A DNA stretch of 64,000 nt, taken from assembly GCA_013368445.1 (NCBI GenBank), contig JAACJO010000001.1, positions 2,232,001 to 2,296,000 of the forward strand, written 5' to 3'. Position numbers and translations under genes: made by a program. Numbering within the stretch: position 1 is the stretch's first letter; every line of letters begins with the position of its first letter. Under the pieces are notes generated by a model, which made no database searches, was not told where the DNA came from, and worked only from the letters and a program-made list of their open reading frames with translations. This stretch comes from Leucocoprinus leucothites (taxonomy: Eukaryota > Basidiomycota > Agaricomycetes > Agaricales > Agaricaceae). Positions 35,001-45,102 of this stretch are shown piece after piece.

Positions 35001-36827
35001 ACTGGTAGGGTCCCTGGGTGTTTCGGCCGTAGGAGTAAGTGATGGGGCAAGGGACTTGGGCGTCGTGACAGGGGGCGCTGCTTTAGGAGTTGATGGTGAT
35101 GGCGATCTGAACCCTTCGGAGGCAGGCTGGAATTGCAGGGAGAGCTTTGGCGACTGCTGTGGTGTAGAACGCACGGACCGCAGAGATCGCAGTGGGATGC
35201 CTTTAGCAGGTGGAGGAGATTGCGGCTGTGCAAGTGTCAATTTGGGGTTTTCGGATGGTGTGACGCTCTTGTCCATAGCTTCCAGCTGTAGGGCAGCCTG
35301 AATTGCCTTTTGAACTTGAGCTGTCATTTCAGACACCCCTGTTCCTTGAGAAGGTGCGTCTTGCGCTGAGACAGAAGAAGCAGAACTAGCGGTAGGACTT
35401 TTGGAGTGAAGTGAAGGTGAAACCGTGCTAGGGGCAAGCTCAGAAAGCGAAGGCCGAAGAGCGGGGAACGTCTTGATCGAGCCCGACAACTCGGTGCCGT
35501 CATCTCGTGAACTACCAGGAAGTGAACTGGCAGCAATGCTCAAACGAGAACTTGCTAAAGATGCAAGTTTCGACTTCTTGGACGCAATCGATAGCGGTCG
35601 GTCGGGAAGAGGCTTCTCCTGCGGATGTGCTTCCTTAGATGAAGTATTGGAAGAATTTGTTGTGGTTGCAGATGACATTCGAATTGAAGGAACGACGCTG
35701 GTATCGAGGGACACTGGTCTCTGTCGAGGTGTCCCTTCATCCATGATGTTCGCAAAAAACCGTTGGGTTTGTGAGTCATCAGCTAGAAAGGATACATCAG
35801 TAAGAAATAATTGAGATGATATTCATTTACTTACGAAGTTCCTCTCCATACGAGGTCGTTCTGCTGGAATCTGCTCCTCCTCTACCACGACGCGACGGCG
35901 TTAGTAGCATCTGAGATTGCCAAGCGGGTGACCGTTCCGTCATGCGCTCAGCCCGCTCAGTAATCTCGGTCCTTTCGGTAATGGTGCTTAGTTCGGTCCA
36001 ATGCTGACGAAGAATTGGCGACTCTGTTCCCTCGGGCTCTTCTATCGTGAGGTAAGGTTGTTCTTGAGATGCATTTTCTTGCTCGGCCAGCTGCTGAGCT
36101 TGTTGCTGGGCGAGAATAATTTTCGGAACACGCGAAAAGTCATCGCCAGCACCCATGTTACGGCTCCTCCAATACTCCAGGGCCGAGTCATCCGCTTCTG
36201 CCGAATTAACTGGTAAGCGTTGGTTCCAGATCCACCGGCGGGGATAACCAGGTAGGCATAGACAAGCACCTTCTAGCTACAGCTGGCAACATGAAGAGCG
36301 TCCATGTGGGGGAAAGTGGGAAAGGATATGCCAGAATGCAAGGGTGGGGTGGGGGAGGAACAACAAACTGTCTCATTGGCTCACCTTTCCGCTCCTGCAC
36401 AGCGCGTCGGCGTTCTTGTTCGCCTATGTTGTACCTATGTCAATCCTACGGCAATGAATGGATACATTTATCTCTTACCGAGTGCCCAATCTACAGCCTT
36501 TTCGACATCATAGTACTGATGCCAGAGGCAATCCTTGAGTTCCTTGTCAGATATGCCCGAAGTCTCTGCACTTCCAATAATTGCTCGGACTCGATCCAAA
36601 GCTTCAAGTAATTCATCTGGGATGGCAGGTTAAGAGTGGCAAAAAAGAGATCAAATCGACAAACGCACCTTCTTCCTCCTGTGTCATTGCCTCTTCACCA
36701 CCATCAGATAAAGCCCCATCATCGAGCTCCTCTAGAGGTGAAGTTCAGATGACGGGAAGTCCTAAGAGGAAATGGCAGCACACATACCGTCAATATTAAG
36801 ATTGCGGATATCCCTATGTCTGGACAT
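32077..36827 (-). CDS. HBS1: HBS1, eRF3-like ribosome-rescue GTPase (long isoform)
   Basis: GTPase partner of Dom34/Pelota that splits stalled ribosomes. Exons (minus strand): 36827-36788, 36731-36669, 36616-36479, 36423-36385, then across a 2.2-kb intron to 34214-33816, 33742-33577, 33526-33262, 33210-33012, 32955-32773, 32716-32517, 32463-32363, 32307-32153 and 32102-32077, all in phase. The HBS1 N-terminal domain is [14 protein letters not shown] to [20 protein letters not shown] linker ([14 protein letters not shown]) leads to the GTPase: G1 [10 protein letters not shown]2 in RGITMDIA, G3 DAPGHKD and G4 NKLD. Beta-barrels II and III follow ([32 protein letters not shown]), ending [14 protein letters not shown]. 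The 2.2-kb intron holds the SKI7-like exons described separately. Confidence 0.94.
34335..36827 (-). CDS. SKI7: Predicted SKI7-like alternative isoform of HBS1 with its own last exon
   Basis: The four HBS1 5' exons end in phase 1 with GT at 36384. Besides the distant HBS1 acceptor at 34214, an acceptor before 36197 (or before 36209) keeps the frame into exon 36197-35835, then 35782-34335, which ends at a TGA. This isoform would have about 93 shared residues plus 603 unique ones and no GTPase domain. The unique part begins [20 protein letters not shown] and [17 protein letters not shown]. It continues Ser/Pro-rich with [10 protein letters not shown], a motif [17 protein letters not shown] that resembles the exosome-contact motif I remember from Ski7 and short HBS1L proteins, and ends near [14 protein letters not shown]. 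It should bridge the cytoplasmic exosome and the Ski complex. The exons are clear in the sequence; the isoform's function is inference. Confidence 0.72.
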
Positions 36828-36994
36828 TGAGCGCTGAAGATGGTGTAACAAACCCAAAGCTGTTTATCAGCGGGCCGGTAGCACAAGGATATGCAACATA
36901 CAAATACATCAAAACAAGTGGGTGTTTATTCCCAAGCGAGCTTAGCAGCAAACTCTCCTGAGCTCTCTCTCTCTACGTCGCGTCTTTTCACATC
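36828..36994. promoter_or_regulatory. Bidirectional promoter of HBS1/SKI7 and RIM1
   Basis: 167 nt lie between two outward-facing start codons. A pyrimidine run (agctctctctctctacg) lies at 36961-36977, just before RIM1, a common core-promoter feature in fungi. Confidence 0.55.
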
Positions 36995-37688
36995 ATGTTC
37001 AGTGCCCTTCGCGCCTTGCGACCAACTCCTCTAGCTGCAACCTCCCGAGTACGGTGTGATTGCTTCCCCGGCATTTTTCGTGAAGTTAACATGTGGCCAT
37101 AGGTGTTCTCTACCTCTCAGCCGCGAGCAGCAGATGTGGCCAAATTGACACTTGTTGGAAACCTTGTGAGAGACGCCGAAATTCGGCAGTCAAGGAAAGA
37201 CAAACCGTTTGCAGTGTGAGCATATACTCCTAATATTTTGGAACCCCTTATTAAGCCCACTCAACAGATATACGGTCGTGACAAACAGTAATTTTGGCCT
37301 CAATGACCAGGGCGGTGAGTGGACAGCCTGGTTAAACTCTGATTCGAGGTCTTAACCTACTTTGAAGAACGTCAGTCCGTGTCAACCTTCCACCGAATTC
37401 TATGCTTCCAACCGGCTATCGTCGAACGCATCTCTCAGTTGAAAAAAGGGACCAAAGTCTTCGTACAAGCAGACTATAGCATCAGGGAACCTGACCCCAA
37501 CGCAGACCCAATGACTCCTCAAGGGCAGAGGCAGATCTTCCTCACTCAAGGTATGTTCTTGAGTTCGGCTGTATTCAAAGAATTATTCTTGACGTCTCCA
37601 TCCAGACACTCTGAAGGTGCTCAGGGTACCCAGGTCGCCTGAGCAGACCGAGGCGACCTCAGACAACACGTCCGAGACTTTCTCATAA
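36995..37688 (+). CDS. RIM1: Mitochondrial single-stranded DNA-binding protein
   Basis: Binds single-stranded mitochondrial DNA during replication. Exons: 36995-37048, 37103-37215, 37268-37314, 37368-37550 and 37606-37688, in phase, about 159 residues. The presequence (MFSALRALRPTPLAATSRV, then FSTSQPRAADVAK) is followed by an OB fold with the SSB pattern: KLTLVGNLVRDAEIRQS, FAVYTVVTNSNFGLNDQG, STFHRILCFQPAIVERISQ and LKKGTKVFVQADYSIRE. The C-terminus ends in an acidic/Ser-rich tail (PEQTEATSDNTSETFS). Confidence 0.93.
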
Positions 37689-37749
37689 TAAGAACGTAAC
37701 TACTATTTTGCCGTAATAATACTGTCTATCTTGGAATAATAGATGCGGC

Positions 37750-38779
37750 TCACTGCTCCTTGTGCTCATGATCCTCATGGTGTTCGTGATGTTCATGATG
37801 GTCGTACAGAGAACCCTCGGGATGCCGCAATGGTTGATCTCCAGCACCGAACCCAAGCTCGGATACCCACTCCTTAGGTGCAGAACTCAAGTATGAACCA
37901 GGAATCAAAGAACAGAAGTGCAAAGACATACCGAGATTGGACGATGAGGAAGGCCCTGGCTTGGCTCTGGCATACTTAGACCAGGTGCATCACTGCTTCT
38001 CCGCAGCTTCTTAATGTAATCACGGACTGTGTTGACCACGAGCTACAACCGCAAATTAACCCTTAGAAACTATCTTATGGGCTTTGTACTCACATTATGA
38101 TCATCTTGGGATGAACCAGAATATGCCGCAACAACTGCAATTGGGCAACACGGTGCATTCTGGGAAACAAATTAATCTCCCTTCCTCAAGAAGAGATTCA
38201 GCCATACCTCCAACCAGATTGGGAATGCTATATCAGACGTCAATTATTTCATAATACTTTTGGGAAAGTATTGGAAAGGCTTACCTCCACCGCTCACTCT
38301 CATATTGTCATCTAGTCCCATCTGCTTTGCAGTTTTGCCCATTGCGGACATGCCCTTCTCGACGTAATAACTCGAATGACTTGTCCGCTTTACCACACTG
38401 ATCATCCCCTCTAGACAAGCCCAACTATCCAAGCTGACGTCGGAAATTCCGCTGGGGTGACCTAAGTCACCGACCGTGCATGAGAAAAGGGTGTGGCCTG
38501 CAACGGTTTGAATTGATATCACTAAGCCTTTTCCCTTTCCGTGTCGGGAAGAGGCGCGGAATCGTTTTCGTATTGACAAACCCTGCAAAACCACGAAAAA
38601 GGCGATGTTGGCTGACTGAAGTTCTATCCGAGAAATCGACTAGCAGATCAAGCCCGCACCAGTGTGATAGCGTCATCCGCAGAAAAGGCTTGGAAACGGT
38701 ACGTCTTCTCTTCCGAGAGTGCTTGAGTGGCCAGGTTAGCATCCGTTGGGACTGCCATCATGTGTATCCCGTTGAACAT
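37750..38779 (-). CDS. UPF0303 / heme-degrading-like (PF03928) protein with His-rich tail
   Basis: Minus-strand exons carry the family core: GLSIRKRFRASSRHGKGKGL, VISIQTVAGHTLFSCTVG, DVSLDSWACLEGMISVV, YYVEKGMSAMGKTAKQMGL and NAPCCPIAVVAAYSGSSQD, then LVVNTVRDYIKKLR. The first exon probably starts at ATG 38779 (MFNGIHMMAVPTDANLATQ) and splices at DDAITL to GLSIRK, phase 0. The stop at 37750 follows EWVSELGFGAGDQP and a striking tail DHHEHHEHHEDHEHKEQ. Proteins of this fold include HbpS and GlcG; fungal members are uncharacterised. The His-rich end suggests metal binding (inference). The part between KLRRSSDAP and EWVSE depends on an intron (tcg|gtatgt to ctaag|gag) that I consider likely but not certain. 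Confidence 0.8.
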
Positions 38780-39226
38780 TCGTCCACACGTTGAACTTCG
38801 AAGGAAGGCCTGGAGACTCAAGAAAGGGTCAGGAAACTGAATCCGACTGGAGAAAGCGAGTGTGGTTGGATTTGAGTACGACAGCAAAGCCTGGCGCCTG
38901 AGGCGCCGGATGATGGTATCCGGACATGAGGCAGCTGCGCAGGGTTGATTTGTGTTTCCTCTATAAGTTAGGGTTAGTCCTGAGCTAGTCTACAAAGGCC
39001 TTGAGATTGTCTCTTCAGCCACGAAATGAACACATAAGTGGTTAAATCAGCTGTGGATTTGAGCTCTATGAGGTCCTGTGTCAGAGGCCAATTGGGAAGG
39101 CGGACGCAAGTGAACCCCGATTTAGCTCCGGTTCGGCTATTAGTGCATTCCGTTTCCGTGTACACTCCCAACACTTCACTTGGGCATGAACTCTCCATAA
39201 ACTATTAATTATCCCAAATTCGTCCT
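38780..39226. other. Divergent intergenic region, about 450 nt
   Basis: Promoter region between the UPF0303 gene and PEX12. Minus-strand open frames here (38974-39198) have no family resemblance. No further element was recognised. Confidence 0.5.
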
Positions 39227-40616
39227 ATGGAGTTCTTCAATGACGTTGGCTCTGACCCTCTCAAGCCCTCCCTTTTCGAGCTAGTCGCACAGGAGCAGCT
39301 CCGAGACTTGCTACAGCCCGCATTGAAATATGTTCTAGCGGTGAGCGCATTGCGAGGTATCGAATTCGGCATAACCTATTAAACCGAGGAATGATTATTA
39401 GGTGTTCGCTCAGAGATACCCTCGCTATCTCCTGAGAATAGTCAATCGACATGAAGAGTTCTATGCCGCTATTATGCTTGTTGTAGAAAACTACTATCTC
39501 AAGAAACACAGTTAGTCGTGCAGCCTACATGTCCGAGGTTTAAGGTTGGTTCACGAATCAATATCACAGATGCTTCCTTTGCAGAAAATTTTTATGGGCT
39601 AAAGAGGAGACGACGGCCATTCATCGAAACGGAACGAGCAAAAGCCGCAGTTGGAGGGATCCCTCAGAGTGAGGCCTTGAGAAGTCCCGAGATTTGGCGT
39701 TCTCTCGCGTTTCTGGTGTGTAATATATCCATTCATAGACCCTTAATTTAGTGACCAGTATATAGGTTGGCATACCCTACCTACGCGCAAAAGCACACGA
39801 CTATTATGAAGAGCTGGGCGGTGGCGTCAACTCCGATATTCTTGAGGAGGGGTTGGATACCAGACAATTACGAGTTCTGACCGAGGAGGTGAGCAGTAAG
39901 GGTGTTCGATAATCTCACTTTTGACCACTCTTATAGAGCTTCAAGGGAAAGCTACGACGACTATTCAAGTTTATGTATCCTTGGGTCAATACCGCTTTCG
40001 AAGTGTGGCTACTAGCTTGGAATGTTGCCTATCTCTTTGATAAAACCGCCTTTTACCGACCGTGGTTATCCTGGGTAAGAGTGGACCTCCGTCGCTTGGG
40101 AGTCGAGGACTTTGTATGTGTAGTTACTCCTTGTAAAGTTGCTTCATCTCCTGACCTTCCTTTCGCAAGCGTGCTGCCAGCTTGGCCGCCCAAAAGAAGC
40201 TTTCACCCTCTAAAAAACTTGGCCTTATTACTCGTCTTCGACAACTCCTATCTTCTTCTCCCCGACTCTTGCTCGACTCTCTTCGCCTTCTCCTCCCCAC
40301 TGCCATATTCTTTATTAAGTTCCTTGAGTGGTGGTACTCACCCGGCTCGCCTGCGCGTTCGTTAAACGCGTCCCCCCTTGGCCCAGCAATCCCTCCGCCC
40401 CGAATGCTCCCACCTCATCCCCAGGGCATAAAGATCGACAGACAAGTATATGGCACCTGTCCTTTATGCTCAAAACAAATCAACAACGCGACTGCGTTGC
40501 CTTCTGGCTATGTCTTCTGCTATCGCTGCGCGTATGACTACGTGGAAAAACAGGGCAAATGCCCTGTGACCCTTCTACCTGCCAGAACATGGCAGCTGAG
40601 AAAGGTGCTCGTGTGA
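39227..40616 (+). CDS. PEX12: Peroxin 12, peroxisomal RING-type E3 ligase component
   Basis: Part of the PEX2-PEX10-PEX12 complex that ubiquitinates the PEX5 import receptor. Exons: 39227-39340, 39402-39510, 39570-39715, 39766-39888, 39937-40113 and 40170-40616, in phase, 371 residues. The N-terminus is family-like (MEFFNDVGSDPLKPSLFEL, EQLRDLLQPALKYVLA). RYLLRIVNRHEEFYAAIML and GLKRRRRP follow, and membrane helices appear at FKFMYPWVNTAFEVWLLAW and FFIKFLEWWYS. The C-terminal RING-like region reads CPLCSKQINNATALPSG, FCYRCAYDYVEKQG, KCPVT; it has fewer Cys/His ligands than a full RING, which is normal for PEX12. Confidence 0.95.
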
Positions 40617-41029
40617 CCTTGTTCCAAGTCAACGATTCGACGCACGTTCGTTGGAGTATTGACTCAGGGATATTTAGAAAACATATTTTTGTATTTCCTC
40701 GATCATCCGATGATATAATTGAAGGCAGCATACACCGCGGATTTTCCTTTTAAATGAGTTGAAGGGTTCTCCCTTGCCAAGACAGATAATTGCATATCCG
40801 AAGTCAGAGGGTATTGATAGGTGGTGGAAGTGTGGAAGGTCAAAATGGCAAGCACGTGTGTTATGAGCGACATTGACCCCAAAGGACATGAAATCTAGCT
40901 CTGCATAAAATCTCTGATCTATTCCTTATGTTCAATATTCACTAACACCACGGGTGCATTGTCTTCTACCACACCCACCTCTGATACTCCCTGGATCCCT
41001 ACCGCTCAAGTCACTAAGCTTCATCCGCC
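40617..41029. promoter_or_regulatory. Intergenic and PHO81 promoter region, about 410 nt
   Basis: Lies between the PEX12 3' end and the PHO81 start. It contains a CACGTG site at 40853-40858, described separately. No gene was seen. Confidence 0.55.
40853..40858. promoter_or_regulatory. CACGTG E-box, candidate Pho4-type site upstream of PHO81
   Basis: A palindromic CACGTG lies 172 nt before the PHO81 ATG. In yeasts the bHLH factor Pho4 binds this core and induces PHO81 under phosphate limitation. Whether the same circuit acts here is inference; chance occurrence of a 6-mer is not excluded. Confidence 0.4.
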
Positions 41030-44000
41030 ATGAAGGTAATTTTTGTCTTGGCCTTTACAGGAGCTCTTATCGTAATTCCCTCTTTCCCAAAAACAGTTTG
41101 GAAAGCAGATCCAGGCTCAGCAGGTTCCAGGATGGTCAAATTTCTATCTCGACTACAAGTTCCTCAAGAAAATTATCTCTTCTCTAGCGGCAAATCGCCC
41201 TGCATCGGAAGCCGCCGCCCTGGCATTGGGCGCCCGCGATGTCACAACCTCGACTCAGGCCTCTGTGTCAAGTAATATTAGCTCTTCCGTCGCCACGCCT
41301 CGCGATGTAGTCAACGAACCCAGCCCCACCTTCATATTGCCTGGGAATGATAATGACAGAGGACCAGATTTTCAAGCGCACAAGGCCGCCTTTTTCTTCA
41401 AGCTTGAGCGAGAGTTGGAGAAGGCAAGTCGTTAGATAGCAATCGAAATGATAAGGGCGCCATCTAATCATTATTTTTACTTTCAGATAAATGCATTTTA
41501 TCTACAGAAGGAGGCTGAACTGAGACTGAGGATGGAGACATTGCTTTCAAAACGGAGAGCTGCCGCGGCGAGAGGTATACCTGATGTCACGGACACGGCT
41601 GTTCACAGCGAGTGGAGTGCTGTCGAAGAAGGTTTTCGCTTGTTAGAACGGGACCTGGGAAAACTGCAGGTATGATCATTCGAGTCGCTCGGGGAAGATA
41701 ACGATCGTCACTAAAAACTCGTTTTCACTGCTCAAGTCTTTCGTGGAAATCAATGCTATCGGGTTCAGGAAGATCCTCAAGAAGTACGATAAACGATCCA
41801 CTTCAACGACTAAGGAACTGTACTTGGCGCGCCAGGTGGATGTTCAGCCTGTATTCAATCGCGAGGTTTGTTCCAATGCTTCGATACACGCGCTTAAGCC
41901 CTGATTTCTTGATTTGTAGCTCATTTCGGAGTTGTCCGACACGGTCGCAGCGTGTTTACTGGACCTTACGGATCTGTCCTCTGGGCTGAAGTTTGAAGGA
42001 CCTGCAGCAAACGACATACTTGCTCAACAAATTTTATCCGACAGCACTCCTCCCTCTGGTCCTCTACGAGATCTAGAAAAGAACTTCCGTCTTGCTATCG
42101 CTCACTCAGATGCAACTGCAATCAAGGATTGCGTACATTTTTCCGAGAACTTAGGGCAACAAAGTGGTGGTAGAGTCAATGTGACACGGATACTTTGGAA
42201 TGCGATTATCGAAGCACCTCCGAATTTGGCGGACCTGATATTCTCTACGCTCTCTACACCTTTCGACTTTCATTTCATCGATGACATCAATGGCCGTACT
42301 TGTCTACACGATGCAGCAATTGCTGGCTCCTGGAATCTGATAGCTCTCTGCATACAGAACGGTGTCCAGATTAATAGGAGCGACGTATACGGTCGAATAG
42401 CGTTGCACTACGCATGTATGAACGGTTACCCGCAGACATGCGAACAACTCCTGCAAGCGGGATCTCCCCCAGACGCTCTCGACCGCGACAATTATACTCC
42501 ACTGATTTATGCCACACTGAAAGGCAACGTGGATTGCGTGCGTGTACTACTGGAACAGGGAAGGGTTCCGGCCCAGTCACCAGCTTCATCCAACGATCTC
42601 ATACCTTTGTCACTCGCCAGCCAAAGTGGCCATGCCGAAGTTGTCATTCTCCTCTTACATCACGGTGCTACCTGTGTTCCCAACACCAATGGCGAGTATC
42701 CTATGCATTTGGCAGCACGAGAGGGCCATGTCCATGTCTGTCGGCTTCTTTTGAAGATGGAAGGTTGGGACATCCCAGACAAATATCACGAATGGACGCC
42801 TCTCTTCCATGCAGCACGGTATGGTCGAGTAGATTGCGTCAAGGTGCTGCTTGAAGCTGGCAGCTCACCACACAATAAAGATGAGCTGGGGCAGACAGCG
42901 GCTCATTACGCTGCCTGGTATGGCCACCATGACTCCCTTGGTTACATTCTGGAAGCCATTCAGGCAACTGCCAGATCACAGAAAGCAGCAGCACCCGAGA
43001 ACGACTCGCCAGTTCGAGAGCCTAAGCCCTCGGAAGACTCTGAAATAGATCTCATCCCTACACTCTCTCTACCGCCGCCAGCTATGCCGCACCGCGTCTA
43101 TGGACATAATTTCCTCGACCGTAATCATCTTGTTCAGATTACCATTGGTCCACCGTCCCAAAGTTCTACAAAGCAGGGAGTCCGGCTCCATCATCGGCTC
43201 ATCAGCCCAGCATTTAGGGATGAGTATCTAGTCTCATCTGCACCACTGAAACTGGTGATGACGACGATGTTCCCTCAAGTTATCTCTGCCCCTTACAGCG
43301 TCTCGCTTCCACAACGAGGAGGGAAGGATATATTCACATTTCAGATACCCGACTTACAGAGCCTGTCACTCGAGTTCTCAATATATCCGAATTTTGGGAC
43401 AAAGACCATCGGAAGAGCCATTGCTTTACCGTCGATGTTCGGAGGCTGTACGAGTGGGACACATGAATTTACGCTCCCGATTTTGGATACACGTTTACAC
43501 CTTATCGGCGAGGTATGTCCTTCTTTCTACGCTATACCAATTGCAGATGCTTACTTCCGGCAGGTTGACTTCGCTATCAGTATTATCACATCCTTCCACG
43601 GTGTGCGATTAGAGATCGGTGGGGGCGTAGAAACTTACTGGAAGTCCACTGCACTGCACGCCACACCTCGCATGCACCCCGGGCTCCTTCGTCCATCGGG
43701 ATCAAGGCCAAGTCGAATTGGATCTGCACAGACATCCCCTGCACAAGGCATTTTCCCAGCTGGTCATCAGGCCCTCCCTGTCACTTCACTTCGAGGAGAG
43801 TACCTTTATGTTATGGTCCAAGTTACAAGGGATTTGCATCCAGTTGTGTGTTCCGATTGGATCCTACCAGGAACAGGATTCGACTTGAGTGTAAGCGATA
43901 TTACGCTTGCGCAATTCCAGGAAGTTGCAAAAAGGTCGGGGAGAGATATGAATACGGTTGCGAGCGATCCTGCATTTGAGTGGTCGACTGCGATCAGGAG

Positions 44001-44781
44001 GTATATGGTCCCTTTGGTCAGTCTCTTACAGGCAAGTATATCGGGTTTAGAACATCGTTTCACTCTGCTCATGGACTGGTATACAGGTACTTCCGGCCCA
44101 CATCAACGTCTGTATCGATCTGAGTCTACCGTGCAAAATCCATCCCCATCTCCGGCAGATAGATCTCAATGCGGGGGTAGATGCCGTTCTACGAGATATA
44201 TTTGACAACTCGTCGATATTCAATAGAAGCCGAGTTATCTTCAACTCATTCTGCCCGAACATCTGTGCTGCATTGAATTGGAAACAACCAAATTGTAAGT
44301 TGCCACTGTCTTGGTCTGGATATGAACAGGCATCTCTGACATTTTTTCATGTTCAACAGACCCCGTGTTCTTCTCATCACGATGTGGCAAGAACAACGTT
44401 CACCTGCCAACCTGTAGCTACCAGTTGGTAGACGAAGATCATGATGATAGGTTACAGAGCGTGGGTGCTGCGGTGGAGTTTGCAAAGGATAACAACCTCC
44501 TCGGTGTTTTTGTAGATGCTGAGCTTCTCGTAAGGTCTACGTCCTCGGAGGAAGCGAACATACACGCTAACACTTTGCCTTTCATCACTCAACAGCGCCA
44601 GGTCCCTTCTCTTGTCGATGCGATGCGAACTTCGGGCCTCATAGTCGGTGTCCATGGGAGCCCCACAACCCTCGGTTCCTTCACTCGTGGGGCGGACTCG
44701 GACTTTGACCCTATTGATGCTTTCATTTCACAAACAGCTATTTTCTGCTTGGACCATTCAGCTACGCGAGACTTGGTTTGA
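41030..44781 (+). CDS. PHO81: PHO81, CDK inhibitor with SPX, ankyrin and GDPD-like domains
   Basis: Senses phosphate status through its SPX domain and inhibits the Pho80-Pho85 kinase. Exons: 41030-41035 (ATGAAG), 41097-41423, 41487-41669, 41737-41865, 41920-43512, 43564-44031, 44087-44294, 44360-44529 and 44596-44781, in phase, 1089 residues. SPX: MKFGKQIQAQQVPGW, FYLDYKFLKKIISSL, ending KILKKYDKRS. About seven ankyrin repeats span residues 350-560 (GRTCLHDAAIAGSWN, GRIALHYACMNGYPQ, EYPMHLAAREGHVHV, GQTAAHYAAWYGHHD). The C-terminal GDPD-like part (YVMVQVTRDLHPVV, ending LDHSA) lacks the HRG catalytic start, as usual in Pho81. Two introns use GC donors (after 41423 and 44031). Introns 43513-43563 and 44530-44595 are multiples of three without stops. 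Confidence 0.94.
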
Positions 44782-45102
44782 GCTTGCTTTCTTGGCCATG
44801 TGTACGAGACAATGGCAGATGACCCTGGCATTAATATAAGAGGGATCGATGTACACGGACAACGGTAGAGAATGTTACAGAGGCTATACGAAAGGATCCA
44901 GTCCTGTTTGCTTGATTGGTTCATAAATTAACACTAGAGATACAAATTTGGTACTGATAGTTTCTATTGTATTATTTGGGTTATTAGATGGTATCGATGG
45001 AAAATTCGGCGCATTGCGGCGAAATAGAAAAGCGTAAGGGTACGGGGCAAAGCAAATGAAACACAGGAACACGAGGCAGAAACCAGTCGAACATCAGTTC
45101 GA
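44782..45102. other. Convergent intergenic region, about 320 nt
   Basis: Between the 3' ends of PHO81 and the ABC transporter gene. AT-rich around 44920-44985. No gene was seen. Confidence 0.5.

Noticed and set aside
34335..35782. The long open frame as a separate gene nested in HBS1
   Set aside because: It has no start of its own. It begins after a splice acceptor, and the exon before it connects in phase to the HBS1 5' exons, so an isoform explains it better.
37900..37990. Possible frameshift in the UPF0303 gene, because another frame reads WSKYARAKPGPSSSNLG
   Set aside because: The unshifted frame joins EWVSELGFGAGDQP in phase through a normal GT-AG intron, whereas the other frame does not join it. 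Left as an uncertain exon rather than a mutation.
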